Source: Devosia marina (lineage in GTDB: Bacteria > Pseudomonadota > Alphaproteobacteria > Rhizobiales > Devosiaceae). From it: a stretch of 64,000 nt of DNA. Location: assembly GCF_009758415.1 (NCBI RefSeq), contig NZ_WQRF01000009.1, positions 1 to 64,000 on the forward strand. Direction: 5' to 3'. The position numbers and the translations under genes were made by a program. Below are positions 1 to 9,718 of the stretch, piece after piece. The stretch's first letter is position 1. Every line of letters starts with the position of its first letter. The notes below the pieces were generated by a model that saw nothing but the letters and a program-made list of their open reading frames with translations, did not search any database and was not told the DNA's origin.

Positions 1-56
1 CGCGCCAATGGTACTAAGTCTCAAGACTTGGGAGAGTAGGTCACTGCAAGGTCTGC
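1..56 (+). rRNA. rrf: 5S rRNA, 3' part (partial)
   Basis: The first 56 bases match the 3' part of an alphaproteobacterial 5S rRNA: the GGTACT...GGGAGAGTAGGTC block with helix arms AAGTCT/AGACTT, ending in GGTCTGC. The 5' half lies outside the window. A strong terminator follows about 37 bases later, which marks this as the end of an rRNA operon read on the plus strand. The identification is from pattern recognition. Confidence 0.88.
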
Positions 57-92
57 AAAAAACACACACTCTCTTCACAAAACCAAAATCTC

Positions 93-126
93 AAAACGCC
101 CCCGCAATAAATCGCGGGGGCGTTTT
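93..126 (+). terminator. rRNA operon intrinsic terminator
   Basis: A perfect 9-bp stem CGCCCCCGC/GCGGGGGCG (97-105 and 114-122) with an 8-base loop is flanked by AAAA and TTTT. The T run follows the stem on both strands, so it can also terminate the convergent HNH gene, whose stop is 20 bases further on. Confidence 0.9.
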
Positions 127-145
127 GCGTTCAAAGACCCCTGAC

Positions 146-997
146 CTATCCCAGAAACACATGCTCCCGGTGAAACTGCAAATGCTCGGCCCGTGGCCAG
201 GCCTGCACCGCATTGGGGAAGCGGGCGACCTGCCGCCCATGCAGGTGTCGGCGAAGCGATGCCGGGGCCAGAGTGCTCAGTATGATCCCGTCGGCATCGG
301 CCAGCGTGAATCCGCCGCGGTCATAGAACCAGTGATGCGTGCGGCACATGGGCATGGCATTGGTCAGTTCGTCCGGACCGCCATGCGCAAGCGCTCGCAA
401 GTGGCAGACTTCCACCTCATGGGCACCAATCGCGTGAATGGAGTTGTCGTCCCCGCAGACAGCACAGGCGGTTCCGTAAGCCTGTAATACTGACCAGCGC
501 AAGCGCACATTGCGCAATATGGTGTCCTTGGCGCGACGTAGGGGGGCCGGTCCGTCCAAATGGCGAAACCGCGGTGCCGGCGGCATATCGAATCCGTCCA
601 TGGCACGATTCTGGCTGGCAAGCGCAGCTGCTGCTCGTTGGTCCTCTGGCAGCAGCGCCCGGATGTTGGGCGAGAAATAGCTGAAATCCAGGCTGCCATC
701 CTCTCGATATGCCCGGCTCTCCAGCGGGGCCGCAAGCGCTTCAAGCGAAACACAGCGCGTGAAATGGACGACATCATCCAGCATCAGAAACATGAAACGG
801 CGTTGCGTCATGTCGGGAGCAACATCTGCCAGCATTGCCGTGGCGAAATAGCCATGGCGCGGTTCGTCTCGCGGCGCATAGAGCAGCACGCGTTCACCGA
901 TGCTGTTCAGTGCCAGTTCCCTGTTGCGATTATCCATGCGGACGCGGTTGAGTGATCTTTGACGAGTGGGACGGACATTGAGTACGGCCACAGGCAT
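146..997 (-). CDS. HNH endonuclease family protein
   Basis: A 283-residue protein with a C-terminal HNH nuclease domain. A CxxC pair (CAVC) is followed by an EVCHLRALAHGG segment and then CRTHHWFYDRGGF, the usual order for HNH proteins that bind zinc and a catalytic metal. The N-terminal 150 residues carry no motif I recognise. This layout resembles restriction-endonuclease-like HNH proteins found singly in many bacteria, but no methyltransferase partner is present, so a restriction role is not supported. The start at 997 is chosen because AGGAGA lies 6-7 bases upstream; an in-frame ATG at 1015 lacks such a site. It converges on the rRNA operon and shares its bidirectional terminator. The substrate is unknown. 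Confidence 0.8.
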   Translation of the reverse strand: MPVAVLNVRPTRQRSLNRVRMDNRNRELALNSIGERVLLYAPRDEPRHGYFATAMLADVAPDMTQRRFMFLMLDDVVHFTRCVSLEALAAPLESRAYREDGSLDFSYFSPNIRALLPEDQRAAAALASQNRAMDGFDMPPAPRFRHLDGPAPLRRAKDTILRNVRLRWSVLQAYGTACAVCGDDNSIHAIGAHEVEVCHLRALAHGGPDELTNAMPMCRTHHWFYDRGGFTLADADGIILSTLAPASLRRHLHGRQVARFPNAVQAWPRAEHLQFHREHVFLG

Positions 998-1096
998 ACG
1001 AAGTTCTCCTTGCACGGAGAGCTACGTAGAAGGTCTATTGGAAACAGTACCTTAACTGAGTATCGCGGTCCGGGCTGACGACTTGCCTGGTCCAGA

Positions 1097-1963
1097 TCAG
1101 CCGCGTTCCCTATCTGCTTGGACATGCCGGCCAAAAAACGCCGATGTCGGATCGGCCAGCACCAGGTCCCGGATTCGCGACCACAAATGCTCGCGCAATC
1201 GGCCATATTCGGTGGCCCTCCGGGCATCGGTACTACGGCGCGGCCGCGGTAGGTCGACCCGCAGGTCTTCGAGCACGGCGCCCCCGCCCATCACGATCAC
1301 CCGGTCGGCCAGCAGCAGGGCCTCATCCACGCTATGGGTAACAAACAGCACTGTGGGGTGTTGGCGCTCCCACAGCGCTAGCAGGTCATCCTGCATCAAC
1401 TCACGCGTCTGGGCGTCCAGGCTCGCAAAGGGTTCATCCATCAGCAGCACGCTCGGCCGGCCAATCAGGGCGCGTGCCAGCGCCACGCGTTGTCTCATGC
1501 CACCCGACAACTGGGCTGGATAGTGACCGGCCCATCCCGCCAGTCCAACCTGCTCAAGCTGCGCCTGAACCCGATGATTCAACTCTGTCCTATCAAGGCT
1601 CTGCCCTTCGAGGGCAAAGCCCACATTTCCCGCAACGCTGCGCCAGGGGATGAGGCGAAAGTTCTGGAAGACCATGCCGATGGCCGGACCGGGCCGCGGC
1701 GGTGCATCGCCGATCTCGATACGGCCGGTGTCCGGTTCCAGCAGCCCGTCCGCCAGACGCAGCAAAGTGCTCTTGCCACAGCCCGAAGGGCCGATCAGGG
1801 CGACGAACTGCCGTTCGGCAATCTCGAGATCGACTTCCCGCACCGCACTGGTCCGCGCGCCATTGCCCACGGTGAACGCCTTGCTGACGCCAGAAAAACG
1901 AATGCCCCGTCCGCGCGACGTGGATCTATGGATAGCATCGGGCACGGACGGGGAATGGCTCAT
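1097..1963 (-). CDS. NitT/TauT-family ABC transporter ATP-binding protein
   Basis: A 288-residue ATPase subunit of the nitrate/sulfonate/taurine class (SsuB/TauB-like), which would power import at the cytoplasmic membrane. Walker A GPSGCGKST is at residues 58-66, the signature LSGGMRQRV begins near 152, Walker B VLLMDEPF near 172, and the H-loop motif FVTHSVDEA follows. Its start overlaps the stop of the binding-protein gene by four bases (ATGA), indicating translational coupling in a GntR-permease-binding protein-ATPase operon. The substrate cannot be read from sequence; sulfonates, nitrate, pyrimidine precursors and aromatic acids are all used by this class. Confidence 0.9.
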   Translation of the reverse strand: MSHSPSVPDAIHRSTSRGRGIRFSGVSKAFTVGNGARTSAVREVDLEIAERQFVALIGPSGCGKSTLLRLADGLLEPDTGRIEIGDAPPRPGPAIGMVFQNFRLIPWRSVAGNVGFALEGQSLDRTELNHRVQAQLEQVGLAGWAGHYPAQLSGGMRQRVALARALIGRPSVLLMDEPFASLDAQTRELMQDDLLALWERQHPTVLFVTHSVDEALLLADRVIVMGGGAVLEDLRVDLPRPRRSTDARRATEYGRLREHLWSRIRDLVLADPTSAFFGRHVQADRERG

Positions 1964-2988
1964 CGATCCGCAGGGTCCATGCCGGCGGCGGCCCCGAGGG
2001 AGGCCAGTGCCGCATCGACCGCCGCAAAGCTCACCCAGTCTTCTAGCGCCAGGGGAGGGACTGCGGAGAAATCCTCGGTGCCATAAAGCCAGTCTGCCGT
2101 ATAGGTCAGTTCATCGGCGCTCATCCCGCCATTGACGCTCCAGCTTGTGGCAAAGCTTGTCACCAACATATCCAGCACGGCGGTGTCGGCATCGGGCAGC
2201 GCTTCGGCCATGCCGTCCACCCAGAGCTGCGGATCGGCCGCAACATCGCGGCTGATGCGGATCAGGGCCCGGATGACGGCGGCCACGTCGTCGGGGCGTT
2301 CCGCCAGTACCTCGCCTGGTACGGCATTGACCTTGTTGACCAGCGGCGCCGCGGCAAAATAGGCGTCCTGGTCGACCAGCACATGTAGGCCGGAGGTGTC
2401 GGGCAGGCTCAGCCAGGTGCCGATCGACATGGTGGTGGCGTCAATTTGCCCTGCGGCCAGGGCCTGGGCACGCACACTGGGCTGGCCCAGAGTCACGATC
2501 TGGGACTGTTCGATATCGGCGCCCATGCTGTCGAGCACCAGACTGGACAGGGAATGATCAAGGCTCCCGATCCGGCCGACACCAAAGCTGGCACCGGCCA
2601 GGTCTCCCACGGTGAGGATCTCGTCATTGGCGGCAATCAGAAACGGCAGCGCCTTGTTGGGTGATGTCACCGCGCGCAGGTCGGTCGCCCCGGCGGCAAT
2701 GGCCTGCAGCAGGGCATCTACCCCGATATTGGCCATTTCGCCTTCGCCTGCCTGCAGGGCAGCCAGCGCCGAGGGAGTCTGCTGCACGCGGACCAGTTCG
2801 ACATTGACGCCTTCCTGGTCGAAATAGCCGAGCGTTTCAGCCAGATCCATCACCGAATTGGGCACCAAAGGTGGCTCGAGATGGGTGACGATCAGGCGAA
2901 ATGGCGCATCCGACTGGGCCAATGCGCTAGTGGCGAACGCGCCCAGAAGAACCAATGGCGCAAGACGGCGGATGAGCATGGATGGCAT
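1960..2988 (-). CDS. NMT1/SsuA-like ABC transporter substrate-binding protein
   Basis: A periplasmic binding protein of about 342 residues. An N-terminal signal peptide ends near ALAQ, and the mature part begins with the RLIVTHLEPPLVPNSVMDLAETLGYFDQEGVNVELV pattern typical of the NMT1/SsuA fold, in which 'a GYFdqEG' helix is conserved. ATG 2988 has a GAGA-type ribosome-binding site 8 bases upstream and places the signal peptide at the terminus; an upstream ATG at 3027 would overlap the permease end and add an unlikely acidic leader. It lies between its permease and ATPase. The ligand is unknown. Confidence 0.85.
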   Translation of the reverse strand: MPSMLIRRLAPLVLLGAFATSALAQSDAPFRLIVTHLEPPLVPNSVMDLAETLGYFDQEGVNVELVRVQQTPSALAALQAGEGEMANIGVDALLQAIAAGATDLRAVTSPNKALPFLIAANDEILTVGDLAGASFGVGRIGSLDHSLSSLVLDSMGADIEQSQIVTLGQPSVRAQALAAGQIDATTMSIGTWLSLPDTSGLHVLVDQDAYFAAAPLVNKVNAVPGEVLAERPDDVAAVIRALIRISRDVAADPQLWVDGMAEALPDADTAVLDMLVTSFATSWSVNGGMSADELTYTADWLYGTEDFSAVPPLALEDWVSFAAVDAALASLGAAAGMDPADR

Positions 2989-3014
2989 TGGAAAAGTCTC
3001 GTTTTCTTCGGTAT

Positions 3015-3788
3015 TCAATTCGACCAACGGGTCAGGCGGAGTTCGAGCAGGCGCAGCACTTCGGTGACGACGACACCGATCGCGGCCAGCGTGAGGACGA
3101 TGACAAAATATTCGGCCATACGGAAAGTATTGCCATAAAGGGCCAGCAGCCCGCCCAGGCCGGTCACGGCGGTGTAGAGCTCGGCGACAACCGTGTTGAT
3201 CAGCCCGATCGTTGCCCCGATGCGCAGGCCTGCCAGCACATAGGGCACCGCGCCGGGCAGCACGATGGCCCTGAAGATGCGGCTGCGTGACGCGCCGGCG
3301 CTGCGGGCCATTTCGACCAGATCCGGGTCTGCCTGGCGCACTCCGGCATAGGTGTTGATGATGATCGGCATGACCGCGCCGAGAAACACCACGAACAGCT
3401 TGGCCTCTATGCCCAGCCCCAGCGTGAGGATGATGAGCGGAATGAACGCCACTCGGGGCGTCGCCGCAAGTGCATAGACATAGATCTCAATGGTTCGGCC
3501 CAACAGGCCAAACGCGCCCATGACAATGCCCAGTGGCAGGGCAAACGCGACGGCCAGCGCAAAGCCGCCCAGATAGGTGACCAGGCTAGCCCCGAGCGCT
3601 GTCGGCAACCGGCCATCAGCCCAGAGCCGCCTGGCGGCCTCAAACGTTTCCAGCGGCGAGGGGATGATATTGCGGCTGACATTGTCGGCGGCCACCGCCC
3701 AAAGCAGCATGAGCAGTGCCAGAACGCCCAGCCGCATGGCCGCGATCAGCCAGGGCGAGGCCGAAGCATGTTCTGAGCGTCTAGCCAA
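3015..3788 (-). CDS. NitT/TauT-family ABC transporter permease (TTG start)
   Basis: An integral membrane permease of the BPD_transp_1 class. The EAA loop, which docks the ATPase, is visible as EMARSAGASRSRIFRAIVLPGAVPYVLAGLRIG. About six hydrophobic segments are seen. The start is set at a TTG at 3788 because GGAGG lies 7 bases upstream and the resulting 257-residue length is usual for SsuC/TauC proteins. A longer frame opening at an ATG at 3962 would add 58 residues of Cys- and Trp-rich sequence without membrane-protein character. It forms one importer with the binding protein and ATPase downstream. Confidence 0.85.
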   Translation of the reverse strand: MARRSEHASASPWLIAAMRLGVLALLMLLWAVAADNVSRNIIPSPLETFEAARRLWADGRLPTALGASLVTYLGGFALAVAFALPLGIVMGAFGLLGRTIEIYVYALAATPRVAFIPLIILTLGLGIEAKLFVVFLGAVMPIIINTYAGVRQADPDLVEMARSAGASRSRIFRAIVLPGAVPYVLAGLRIGATIGLINTVVAELYTAVTGLGGLLALYGNTFRMAEYFVIVLTLAAIGVVVTEVLRLLELRLTRWSN

Positions 3789-3970
3789 TGCCGGGCCTCC
3801 GTGAATTGGGCAGTTGTCCCGCTGCGGGATCGCGGTCAGCCAGGTACAGATCGATACGCACCTGTTCGGCAAGGGCCAGGCAAATCTGCACCATTGGCGA
3901 TAAGCGTGCACCGGCATGCGCGTCAACTGGCATTGTATTTTGCCGCTGTGCCTGTGGGCCAACCAATCAA

Positions 3971-4732
3971 TCAGGTCGCCTGGTCGGCCACGTTTGAGAG
4001 TGCATTGCGAATATCGTTCTCGGTATCCTTGAGATGCTGGCGCATGGCCTCGCCGGCCGCCCGGGCATTGCCCGCCCGGATGGCCTCTAGAATGCGTTCA
4101 TGCCAGGCGATGGTGTCGTACAGCGTGTGCCCGCGATTGGCGTGACCGCGCCGGCTGATCTGAATGCCATGCCTGAGTTGCGTCGACATGGCCTCGAACA
4201 GATAGCCCAGGATACGATTGCCACTGGCCAGGGCAATCGCCTCGTGGAACCCTACATCGAAATCGTGGAAACGGCGGTCTGCTGCCGGGTCCCCCTTTAT
4301 GGCCGCGTCGGCATTGTCCTGCATGCCGCGCAACGCGCTTTCGATGGCCGCAATCCCGGCGCGGTTCGCACGTTTGGCGGCCAGGGTCGCGCTTTGCACT
4401 TCGAGCGAGAGCCGCACTTCGATCAGGTCGAACAGGCTCTTGGAGTCATTGTGTAACAGCGATGTCAGAAAATCTGAAAAGGCCGTGCCGTCTGGCACCC
4501 GCACTACAGCTTTCCGGCCCCGCGCAATGTCCAGCAGGCCGCGTCCGGCAAGTAGCTTGACCGCCTCGCGAATGGTCAGGCGGCTCACCGCATATCGGCT
4601 GGCAAGCTCGGCTTCGCTGGGCAGGCTTGCGCCCGGGGTCAGTGCGGTGAGGATTTCGTGGGCAAGATCGTCTGCAACATCGCCGACAGCGCTTCCCCGC
4701 CCGGATATGGAACCACTTCTGGAAATTCTCAA
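3971..4732 (-). CDS. GntR-family (FadR/FCD) transcriptional regulator
   Basis: A 253-residue regulator. The N-terminal winged helix shows the GntR signature (LPSEAELASRYAVSRLTIREAVKLLAGRGLL, about residues 38-68). The C-terminal helical part matches the FCD ligand-binding domain, with LIEVRLSLEVQSATLAAKRA and the metal-site HDFDVGFHEAI and WHERILEAIRAG segments containing conserved histidines. FCD regulators usually bind organic or sugar acids. It is the first gene of the minus-strand transporter set and is divergent from chvE, so it could control either or both. The 182-bp gap to the permease start may hold a second promoter. Confidence 0.85.
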   Translation of the reverse strand: MRISRSGSISGRGSAVGDVADDLAHEILTALTPGASLPSEAELASRYAVSRLTIREAVKLLAGRGLLDIARGRKAVVRVPDGTAFSDFLTSLLHNDSKSLFDLIEVRLSLEVQSATLAAKRANRAGIAAIESALRGMQDNADAAIKGDPAADRRFHDFDVGFHEAIALASGNRILGYLFEAMSTQLRHGIQISRRGHANRGHTLYDTIAWHERILEAIRAGNARAAGEAMRQHLKDTENDIRNALSNVADQAT

Positions 4733-5169
4733 CTCCCAAACATATCAGATAACTTTGAACATTTTTGACCGTTTTTTCGAGCCAAGACAACCCACGATCA
4801 TGCCCCGCCTGTCATTCCGATAATTCAGGTGTCCGTTGCGCCATATGCTCTGGATTTTTTTGCGATAGTCGAAAAATACACATTGGGGTGCAAGGCGACG
4901 CTTTACATGCCTATCTGATTATTCTAGCTTCGAATGCGTGGGCTTGGGAGAGTCCATGGCGGCGGACCGCCGTCTGTACCGGAGGATTTCAAGCAGATCG
5001 TCAAGTCATGCCCCTCAGGGTATTGGCCTGTTCCAGATGCGGCGTCAGCCGGCAATCGATGGTGCGGCCTTGCGGCTGCGTCAGCGCTGGTCGGGCCAGG
5101 GCTGCGTGACGTCCCCGATCCCACAAGACCATAATCAACCAATCTCGAAAGTTTTTAGGGAGTCGAGAC
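4733..5169. promoter_or_regulatory. divergent intergenic region, gntR/chvE
   Basis: A 437-bp gene-free stretch between the divergent GntR gene and chvE. It must hold the promoters of both. A 9-bp palindrome TATCAGATA (4743-4751) sits 11 bases before the GntR start and is a possible autoregulatory site. T- and A-rich runs near 4852-4878 form an imperfect inverted repeat. I could not identify convincing -35/-10 boxes. The chvE ribosome-binding site AGGGAG is at 5157-5162. Confidence 0.45.
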
Positions 5170-6246
5170 GTGAAGGTTCTCAAATCAATTGCGACGCTGT
5201 TCGCTGCGGGCGCGCTGGCCGCTACTGCAGTTACCGGCGCCTTTGCCCAGGACAAGGGTCAGATCGGCATTGCCATGCCGACCCAGTCGTCGCTGCGCTG
5301 GATCTCGGACGGCAACGAGCTCAAGACCGCGCTCGAAGGCATGGGTTACACCGTCGACCTGCAATATGCGGAAGACGACATTCCCAACCAGCTCGCTCAG
5401 ATCGAGAACATGGTGACCAAGGGCGTCAAGGCTCTCGTGGTGGCCTCCATCGATGGCACCACGCTCTCGGCCGTGCTGCAGAACGCTGCCGACCAGGGTG
5501 TCAAGGTCATTGCCTATGACCGTCTGATCCTCGAAAGCCCCAATGTTGATTACTACACCACCTTCGACAACTTCCAGGTGGGCGTGCTTCAGGCCAACAG
5601 CCTGGTCAAGGGTCTCGAGGCCCGTTTCGGCGACGACAAGCCCTGGAATGTCGAGCTGTTCGGCGGTTCGCCGGACGACAACAACGCCTTCTTCTTCTAC
5701 GACGGCGCCATGGCCGTGCTGCAGCCGATGATCGACGCTGGTGACATCGTGATCAAGTCGGGCCAGCAGGGCATGGAGCAGGTCGGTACGCTGCGTTGGG
5801 ACGGCGCCGTCGCCCAGGCACGCATGGATAACATCCTCTCGGCCAACTATTCGGACGGCAGCCGCGTGCATGGCGTGCTGGCCCCCTATGATGGCCTGAG
5901 CCGCGGCATCATCTCTTCGCTGCGCGGCGTTGGCTATGGCTCGGGCGACCTGTCTTGGCCGATCATCACCGGCCAGGATGCGGAAACCCCGTCGGTCAAG
6001 GCGATCATCGCCGGCGAGCAGTACTCGACCGTGTTCAAGGACACCCGCGAACTGGCCCAGTACACCGCCCAGCTCATCAACACCGTGCTCTCGGGCGAAG
6101 AGCCGACCGGCCTGGACACCTCGACCTATGACAATGGCGTCAAGGTTGTGCCCTCGATCCTGCTCACCCCGTATGAAGTCGATGTCACCAACTACGAAGA
6201 ACGCGTGATCGCTTCGGGCTACATCAAGGCCGAAGAGCTGCAGTAA
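5170..6246 (+). CDS. chvE: multiple-monosaccharide ABC transporter binding protein ChvE
   Basis: A 358-residue periplasmic sugar-binding protein with a signal peptide cleaved near VTGAFA-Q (residue 26). The mature sequence ([29 protein letters not shown], then [22 protein letters not shown]) is the ChvE pattern. In Agrobacterium ChvE binds glucose, galactose, arabinose, xylose and related sugars for the GguAB importer and also signals to VirA; no vir genes are in this window, so only the transport role is supported. The start is GTG with AGGGAG 7 bases upstream. It heads chvE-gguA-gguB; the 156-bp gap to gguA contains a hairpin. Confidence 0.92.
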   Translation: MKVLKSIATLFAAGALAATAVTGAFAQDKGQIGIAMPTQSSLRWISDGNELKTALEGMGYTVDLQYAEDDIPNQLAQIENMVTKGVKALVVASIDGTTLSAVLQNAADQGVKVIAYDRLILESPNVDYYTTFDNFQVGVLQANSLVKGLEARFGDDKPWNVELFGGSPDDNNAFFFYDGAMAVLQPMIDAGDIVIKSGQQGMEQVGTLRWDGAVAQARMDNILSANYSDGSRVHGVLAPYDGLSRGIISSLRGVGYGSGDLSWPIITGQDAETPSVKAIIAGEQYSTVFKDTRELAQYTAQLINTVLSGEEPTGLDTSTYDNGVKVVPSILLTPYEVDVTNYEERVIASGYIKAEELQ

Positions 6247-6261
6247 GCGGCTTTACAAACA

Positions 6262-6287
6262 AGGGATCCCGTTTATTCGGGGTCCCT
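6262..6287 (+). terminator. intercistronic hairpin after chvE
   Basis: Arms AGGGATCCCG (6262-6271) and CGGGGTCCCT (6278-6287) form a 10-bp stem with one G-U pair and the loop TTTATT. It lies 15 bases after the chvE stop and only a short mixed TATT follows, so partial termination or protection of the upstream mRNA end is more likely than complete termination, because gguA needs read-through. Confidence 0.65.
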
Positions 6288-6402
6288 ATTCAGGCTATTT
6301 CACCGGGCTTTCCGGCGGTCCCCATGGGCGAGCGGAAGGCCGGGTTCACAAGGAGCAAGACCTAGTGAGCCCATTGTCGGTCACTGAAATGACAGGGTCA
6401 GC

Positions 6403-7935
6403 ATGACCAAGACCATTCTGGAGATGCGCGGCATCACCAAGACCTTCCCCGGCGTCAAGGCGCTTTCCGACGTCAACCTGGACGTGCGCGAGGGCGAGAT
6501 TCACGCCATTTGCGGCGAGAACGGCGCGGGCAAGTCCACGCTGATGAAAGTGCTGAGCGGGGTCTATCCCACAGGCTCGTATGACGGGCAGATCATCTAT
6601 CAGGGCGAAGAACAGCACTTCAAATCGATCAGCGACAGCGAGCACAAGGGCATCGTCATCATCCATCAGGAGTTGGCGCTGGTGCCATTGCTGTCGATTG
6701 CCGAGAATATCTTTCTGGGCAATGAGCAGGCCAAGGGCGGCATCATTGATTGGGACGAAACCCGTGACGGCGCACGCAAGCTGCTCAAGATGGTCGGGCT
6801 CAAGGAAGATCCCGACACCCTGATCACCAATATCGGTGTGGGCAAGCAGCAGCTCGTCGAGATCGCCAAGGCGCTCTCCAAGCAGGTGCAATTGCTCATT
6901 CTGGACGAGCCCACCGCATCGCTCTCCGAAAAGGACAGCCAGGCACTGCTCGACCTGCTGCTCGAATTCAAGAAGCGGGGCATCACCTCGATCATCATCA
7001 GCCACAAGCTCAACGAGATTTCCCGCATTGCCGACCGTGTGACGGTCATTCGCGACGGCAAGTCGATCGAGACGATGAACACCGAGGACATCACCGAGGA
7101 TCGGATCATCACCTCGATGGTGGGCCGCGCGCTTAATGATCGCTATCCGTCCCGTACGCCGAATGTGGGCGAAGTGGTGCTCGAGGTGCGCAACTGGAAC
7201 GTCTTTCATCCCCAGCATCGCGAGCGCCAGATCATTCGCGATGTGAACATCTCGCTCCGCAAGGGAGAGGTCGTCGGCATTGCCGGCCTGATGGGTTCGG
7301 GCCGCACCGAATTTGCCATGAGCGTCTTCGGCAAGTCCTACGGCCAGAAGATTTCGGGTGAGGTCTTCGTCAATGGCCAGAAGGTGGATACTTCAAGCGT
7401 CGACAAGTCGATCCGCAATGGCATTGCCTATGCCACCGAGGACCGCAAGACCTATGGCCTCAATCTGATCGACCACATCAAGCACAACACGACCATCGCC
7501 AATTTGATGGGGGTGTCGCGCTGGGGCGTGATCGACGATCTGGCCGAACTCGACGCGGCCAATGATTACCGCAAGAAGACCAATATCCGCTCCTCCAGCG
7601 TCTATCAGGTCGTGGGCAACCTCTCTGGCGGCAATCAGCAAAAGGTGGTGCTGAGCAAATGGCTCTACGCCAACCCTGATGTGCTCATTCTCGACGAGCC
7701 GACCCGCGGCATCGACGTCGGGGCCAAATACGAAATCTACACCATCATCAATCAGCTCGCCGCCCAGGGGAAGGCGATCCTGGTGATCTCCTCCGAAATG
7801 CCCGAGCTCCTGGGCATCACCGACCGTCTCTATGTTATGAATGAAGGCCGCATCGTGGGCGAAATGCCCACCAGCGAGGCGAGCCAGGAAAAGATCATGC
7901 GCTCCATCGTGCGCGCCGAAGGAAAGGCATCATGA
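6403..7935 (+). CDS. gguA: sugar ABC transporter ATP-binding protein GguA (two NBDs)
   Basis: A 510-residue ATPase with two fused nucleotide-binding domains, as in RbsA/MglA/GguA. The first Walker A is GENGAGKST (residues 38-46), with Walker [12 protein letters not shown]; the second half has the degenerate P-loop GLMGSGRTE, the signature LSGGNQQKV and Walker [13 protein letters not shown]. It energises monosaccharide uptake with ChvE and GguB. Its last four bases overlap the gguB start (ATGA). The ribosome-binding site is weak (AGGG 8 bases before the ATG at 6403). Confidence 0.93.
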   Translation: MTKTILEMRGITKTFPGVKALSDVNLDVREGEIHAICGENGAGKSTLMKVLSGVYPTGSYDGQIIYQGEEQHFKSISDSEHKGIVIIHQELALVPLLSIAENIFLGNEQAKGGIIDWDETRDGARKLLKMVGLKEDPDTLITNIGVGKQQLVEIAKALSKQVQLLILDEPTASLSEKDSQALLDLLLEFKKRGITSIIISHKLNEISRIADRVTVIRDGKSIETMNTEDITEDRIITSMVGRALNDRYPSRTPNVGEVVLEVRNWNVFHPQHRERQIIRDVNISLRKGEVVGIAGLMGSGRTEFAMSVFGKSYGQKISGEVFVNGQKVDTSSVDKSIRNGIAYATEDRKTYGLNLIDHIKHNTTIANLMGVSRWGVIDDLAELDAANDYRKKTNIRSSSVYQVVGNLSGGNQQKVVLSKWLYANPDVLILDEPTRGIDVGAKYEIYTIINQLAAQGKAILVISSEMPELLGITDRLYVMNEGRIVGEMPTSEASQEKIMRSIVRAEGKAS

Positions 7936-9215
7936 CCACCGAAACTGCACCGACCGGAACCGGTTCCGCGGCCCAGCCGGCTCAGGCCCATGAAATGACG
8001 CTGATGGGTGCCCTGCGCGCCAATATGCGCGATTACGGGCTGCTGCTGGCACTGATCCTCATCATGCTGTTCTTCCAGTATTTCACCAATGGCGTGCTGT
8101 TCAAGCCGGTGAACCTGACCAACATCATTCTGCAGAACAGCTACATCATCGTGATGGCGCTGGGCATGCTTCTGGTCATCGTGGCCGGTCACATCGACCT
8201 TTCGGTCGGCTCGGTCTCTGGCTTCATCGGCGCACTGGCAGCCATGCTCATGGTGGGCTGGAATTTCCCGCCCGAGCTGGCTTTCCTGGCCCATCCGCTG
8301 GTCGCTGGCGCCATCTGTCTTGTGGCCGGTGCGGCCATCGGGGCCGCGCAGGGCTATATCATTGCCTATCACCGGGTTCCGGCCTTCATCGTCACGCTGG
8401 CCGGCATGCTGATCTTCAAGGGGCTGTCGCTGGCCATCCTGGCCGGCAAGTCGGTTGGTCCGTTCCCGGCTGAGTTCCAGATGCTTTCGGCCGGCTTTAT
8501 CCCCGATATCGTTGGCCCGATCACCATGCCCTGGCTGGCCGAAAACGGCCAGAACGTGGTGCTGCACTCCACCACCATGGTCATCGCTATCCTGGCCATT
8601 GTCGGCATGGTGTTCTTCTCGATCCGCGGGCGCGGCCGTCGTCTGGCGCGCGGCTACGACGTTGAGCCGTTCAGCCTGTTCATCATCAAGAATGTGGTGA
8701 TCGCGGCGCTGGTGCTGTTCTTCGCCTATATGCTCGCCTCCTATCGCGGCCTGCCCAATGTGCTGGTGGTGATGGGGGTTCTCATCGCCTTCTTCGTGTT
8801 TATGACCAAGCGCCTGACCTTCGGCCGCCGCATTTACGCCCTTGGCGGCAATCTCAAGGCGGCGGCGCTGTCGGGCATCAAGACCGAACGCACCACCTTC
8901 TACATCTTCGCCATCATGGGCGCCCTGGCGGCGCTGGCTGGCATGATCTATGCAGCCCGCCTCAATTCGGCGACGCCCAAGGCCGGGCAGGGTCTCGAAC
9001 TCGACGTCATCGCGGCCGTCTTCATCGGCGGCGCATCGGCGCTGGGTGGTGTGGGGCAGGTGGCCGGCGCGGTGATTGGTGCCTTCATCATGGGCGTGAT
9101 GAACAACGGCATGTCGATCATGGGCGTCAACATCGACTGGCAGCAGATGATCAAGGGCGTGGTGCTGCTCGCAGCCGTGTTCTTCGATCTCTACAACAAG
9201 AACCGGTCGGCCTGA
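7932..9215 (+). CDS. gguB: sugar ABC transporter permease GguB
   Basis: A 427-residue permease of the BPD_transp_2 (ribose/xylose) class with about ten hydrophobic segments. Conserved pieces include [24 protein letters not shown] near the N-terminus and [41 protein letters not shown] near the C-terminus. It is longer than RbsC (about 320), as usual for XylH/GguB proteins. It is the last gene of the chvE operon and is translationally coupled to gguA. No strong terminator follows. Confidence 0.93.
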   Translation: MTTETAPTGTGSAAQPAQAHEMTLMGALRANMRDYGLLLALILIMLFFQYFTNGVLFKPVNLTNIILQNSYIIVMALGMLLVIVAGHIDLSVGSVSGFIGALAAMLMVGWNFPPELAFLAHPLVAGAICLVAGAAIGAAQGYIIAYHRVPAFIVTLAGMLIFKGLSLAILAGKSVGPFPAEFQMLSAGFIPDIVGPITMPWLAENGQNVVLHSTTMVIAILAIVGMVFFSIRGRGRRLARGYDVEPFSLFIIKNVVIAALVLFFAYMLASYRGLPNVLVVMGVLIAFFVFMTKRLTFGRRIYALGGNLKAAALSGIKTERTTFYIFAIMGALAALAGMIYAARLNSATPKAGQGLELDVIAAVFIGGASALGGVGQVAGAVIGAFIMGVMNNGMSIMGVNIDWQQMIKGVVLLAAVFFDLYNKNRSA

Positions 9216-9456
9216 CCCCGTTCAAACCGAAACACGATGTCGCCGGATTGATCCCGGCGGCATCTGCCAGCGTATCGAATAGGGCCATGTGCGGGCCAAC
9301 GCTATCACCCCGCACCCTCGCAGAACGTCTCTGCACCCTACAAGATCGCTTATGGCTATCCTGCATGCCGCCGCGAGCTAGACGCGCGGCGCCAGCCGGC
9401 AAACCGCCGCCAGGCAGTGTCGGTAGCCATCAAAATTAGCGGCGATGTCGGGGAAA
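9216..9456. other. intergenic gap after gguB
   Basis: 241 bases between the gguB stop and the 3' end of tRNA-Gly. It contains only a weak 5-bp GCCGG/CCGGC repeat near 9250. I see no convincing gene, and no clear terminator for either flanking unit. Confidence 0.5.
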
Positions 9457-9530
9457 TGGAGCGGGTGAAGGGAATCGAACCCTCGTCGTAAGCTTGGGAA
9501 GCTTCTGCTCTACCATTGAGCTACACCCGC
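9457..9530 (-). tRNA. tRNA-Gly (anticodon CCC)
   Basis: Read on the minus strand, a full cloverleaf is visible: acceptor GCGGGTG/CACCCGC, D arm GCTC...GAGC, anticodon loop TTCCCAA (anticodon CCC), T arm with GGTTCGATTCC, discriminator T and an encoded CCA at 9457-9459. The outermost anticodon-stem pair is a G-A mismatch; the other four pairs are intact. It is a single gene with no neighbouring tRNA. Confidence 0.95.
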
Positions 9531-9680
9531 AACGCGCCTTAAATGCGGGAATTCGTGACAAGCGTCAAGCGGTGCTATCGAACGGCGGACCTGTTGGGAA
9601 GCGCTGTCCACACACTCTGTTCATCAAAAGGGGCCTGGACCGGTATGCCCCTGAGAATTGGCCCTTGATTTACTCAAGAA

Positions 9681-9695
9681 ACGCAAATATTGCGT
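9681..9695. promoter_or_regulatory. LacI-type operator upstream of its regulator gene
   Basis: ACGCAAATATTGCGT is a perfect inverted repeat (ACGCAA/TTGCGT, 3-base centre) 24 bases before the LacI gene. It shares the CGCAA/TTGCG half-site with the palindromes at 10842-10881 in front of the transporter operon, as expected for autoregulation by the same protein. Binding is inferred. Confidence 0.55.
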
Positions 9696-9718
9696 AAGGG
9701 AGCAGGAGAGGGACCGCA

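Noticed and set aside
3789..3962. 58-codon N-terminal extension of the NitT/TauT permease
   Set aside because: The sequence is not membrane-like, and a GGAGG with correct spacing precedes the TTG at 3788.
5170..6246. ChvE as part of a virulence (VirA/VirG) system
   Set aside because: No vir genes are present; chvE is widespread as a sugar-uptake gene and is here in a plain chvE-gguAB operon.
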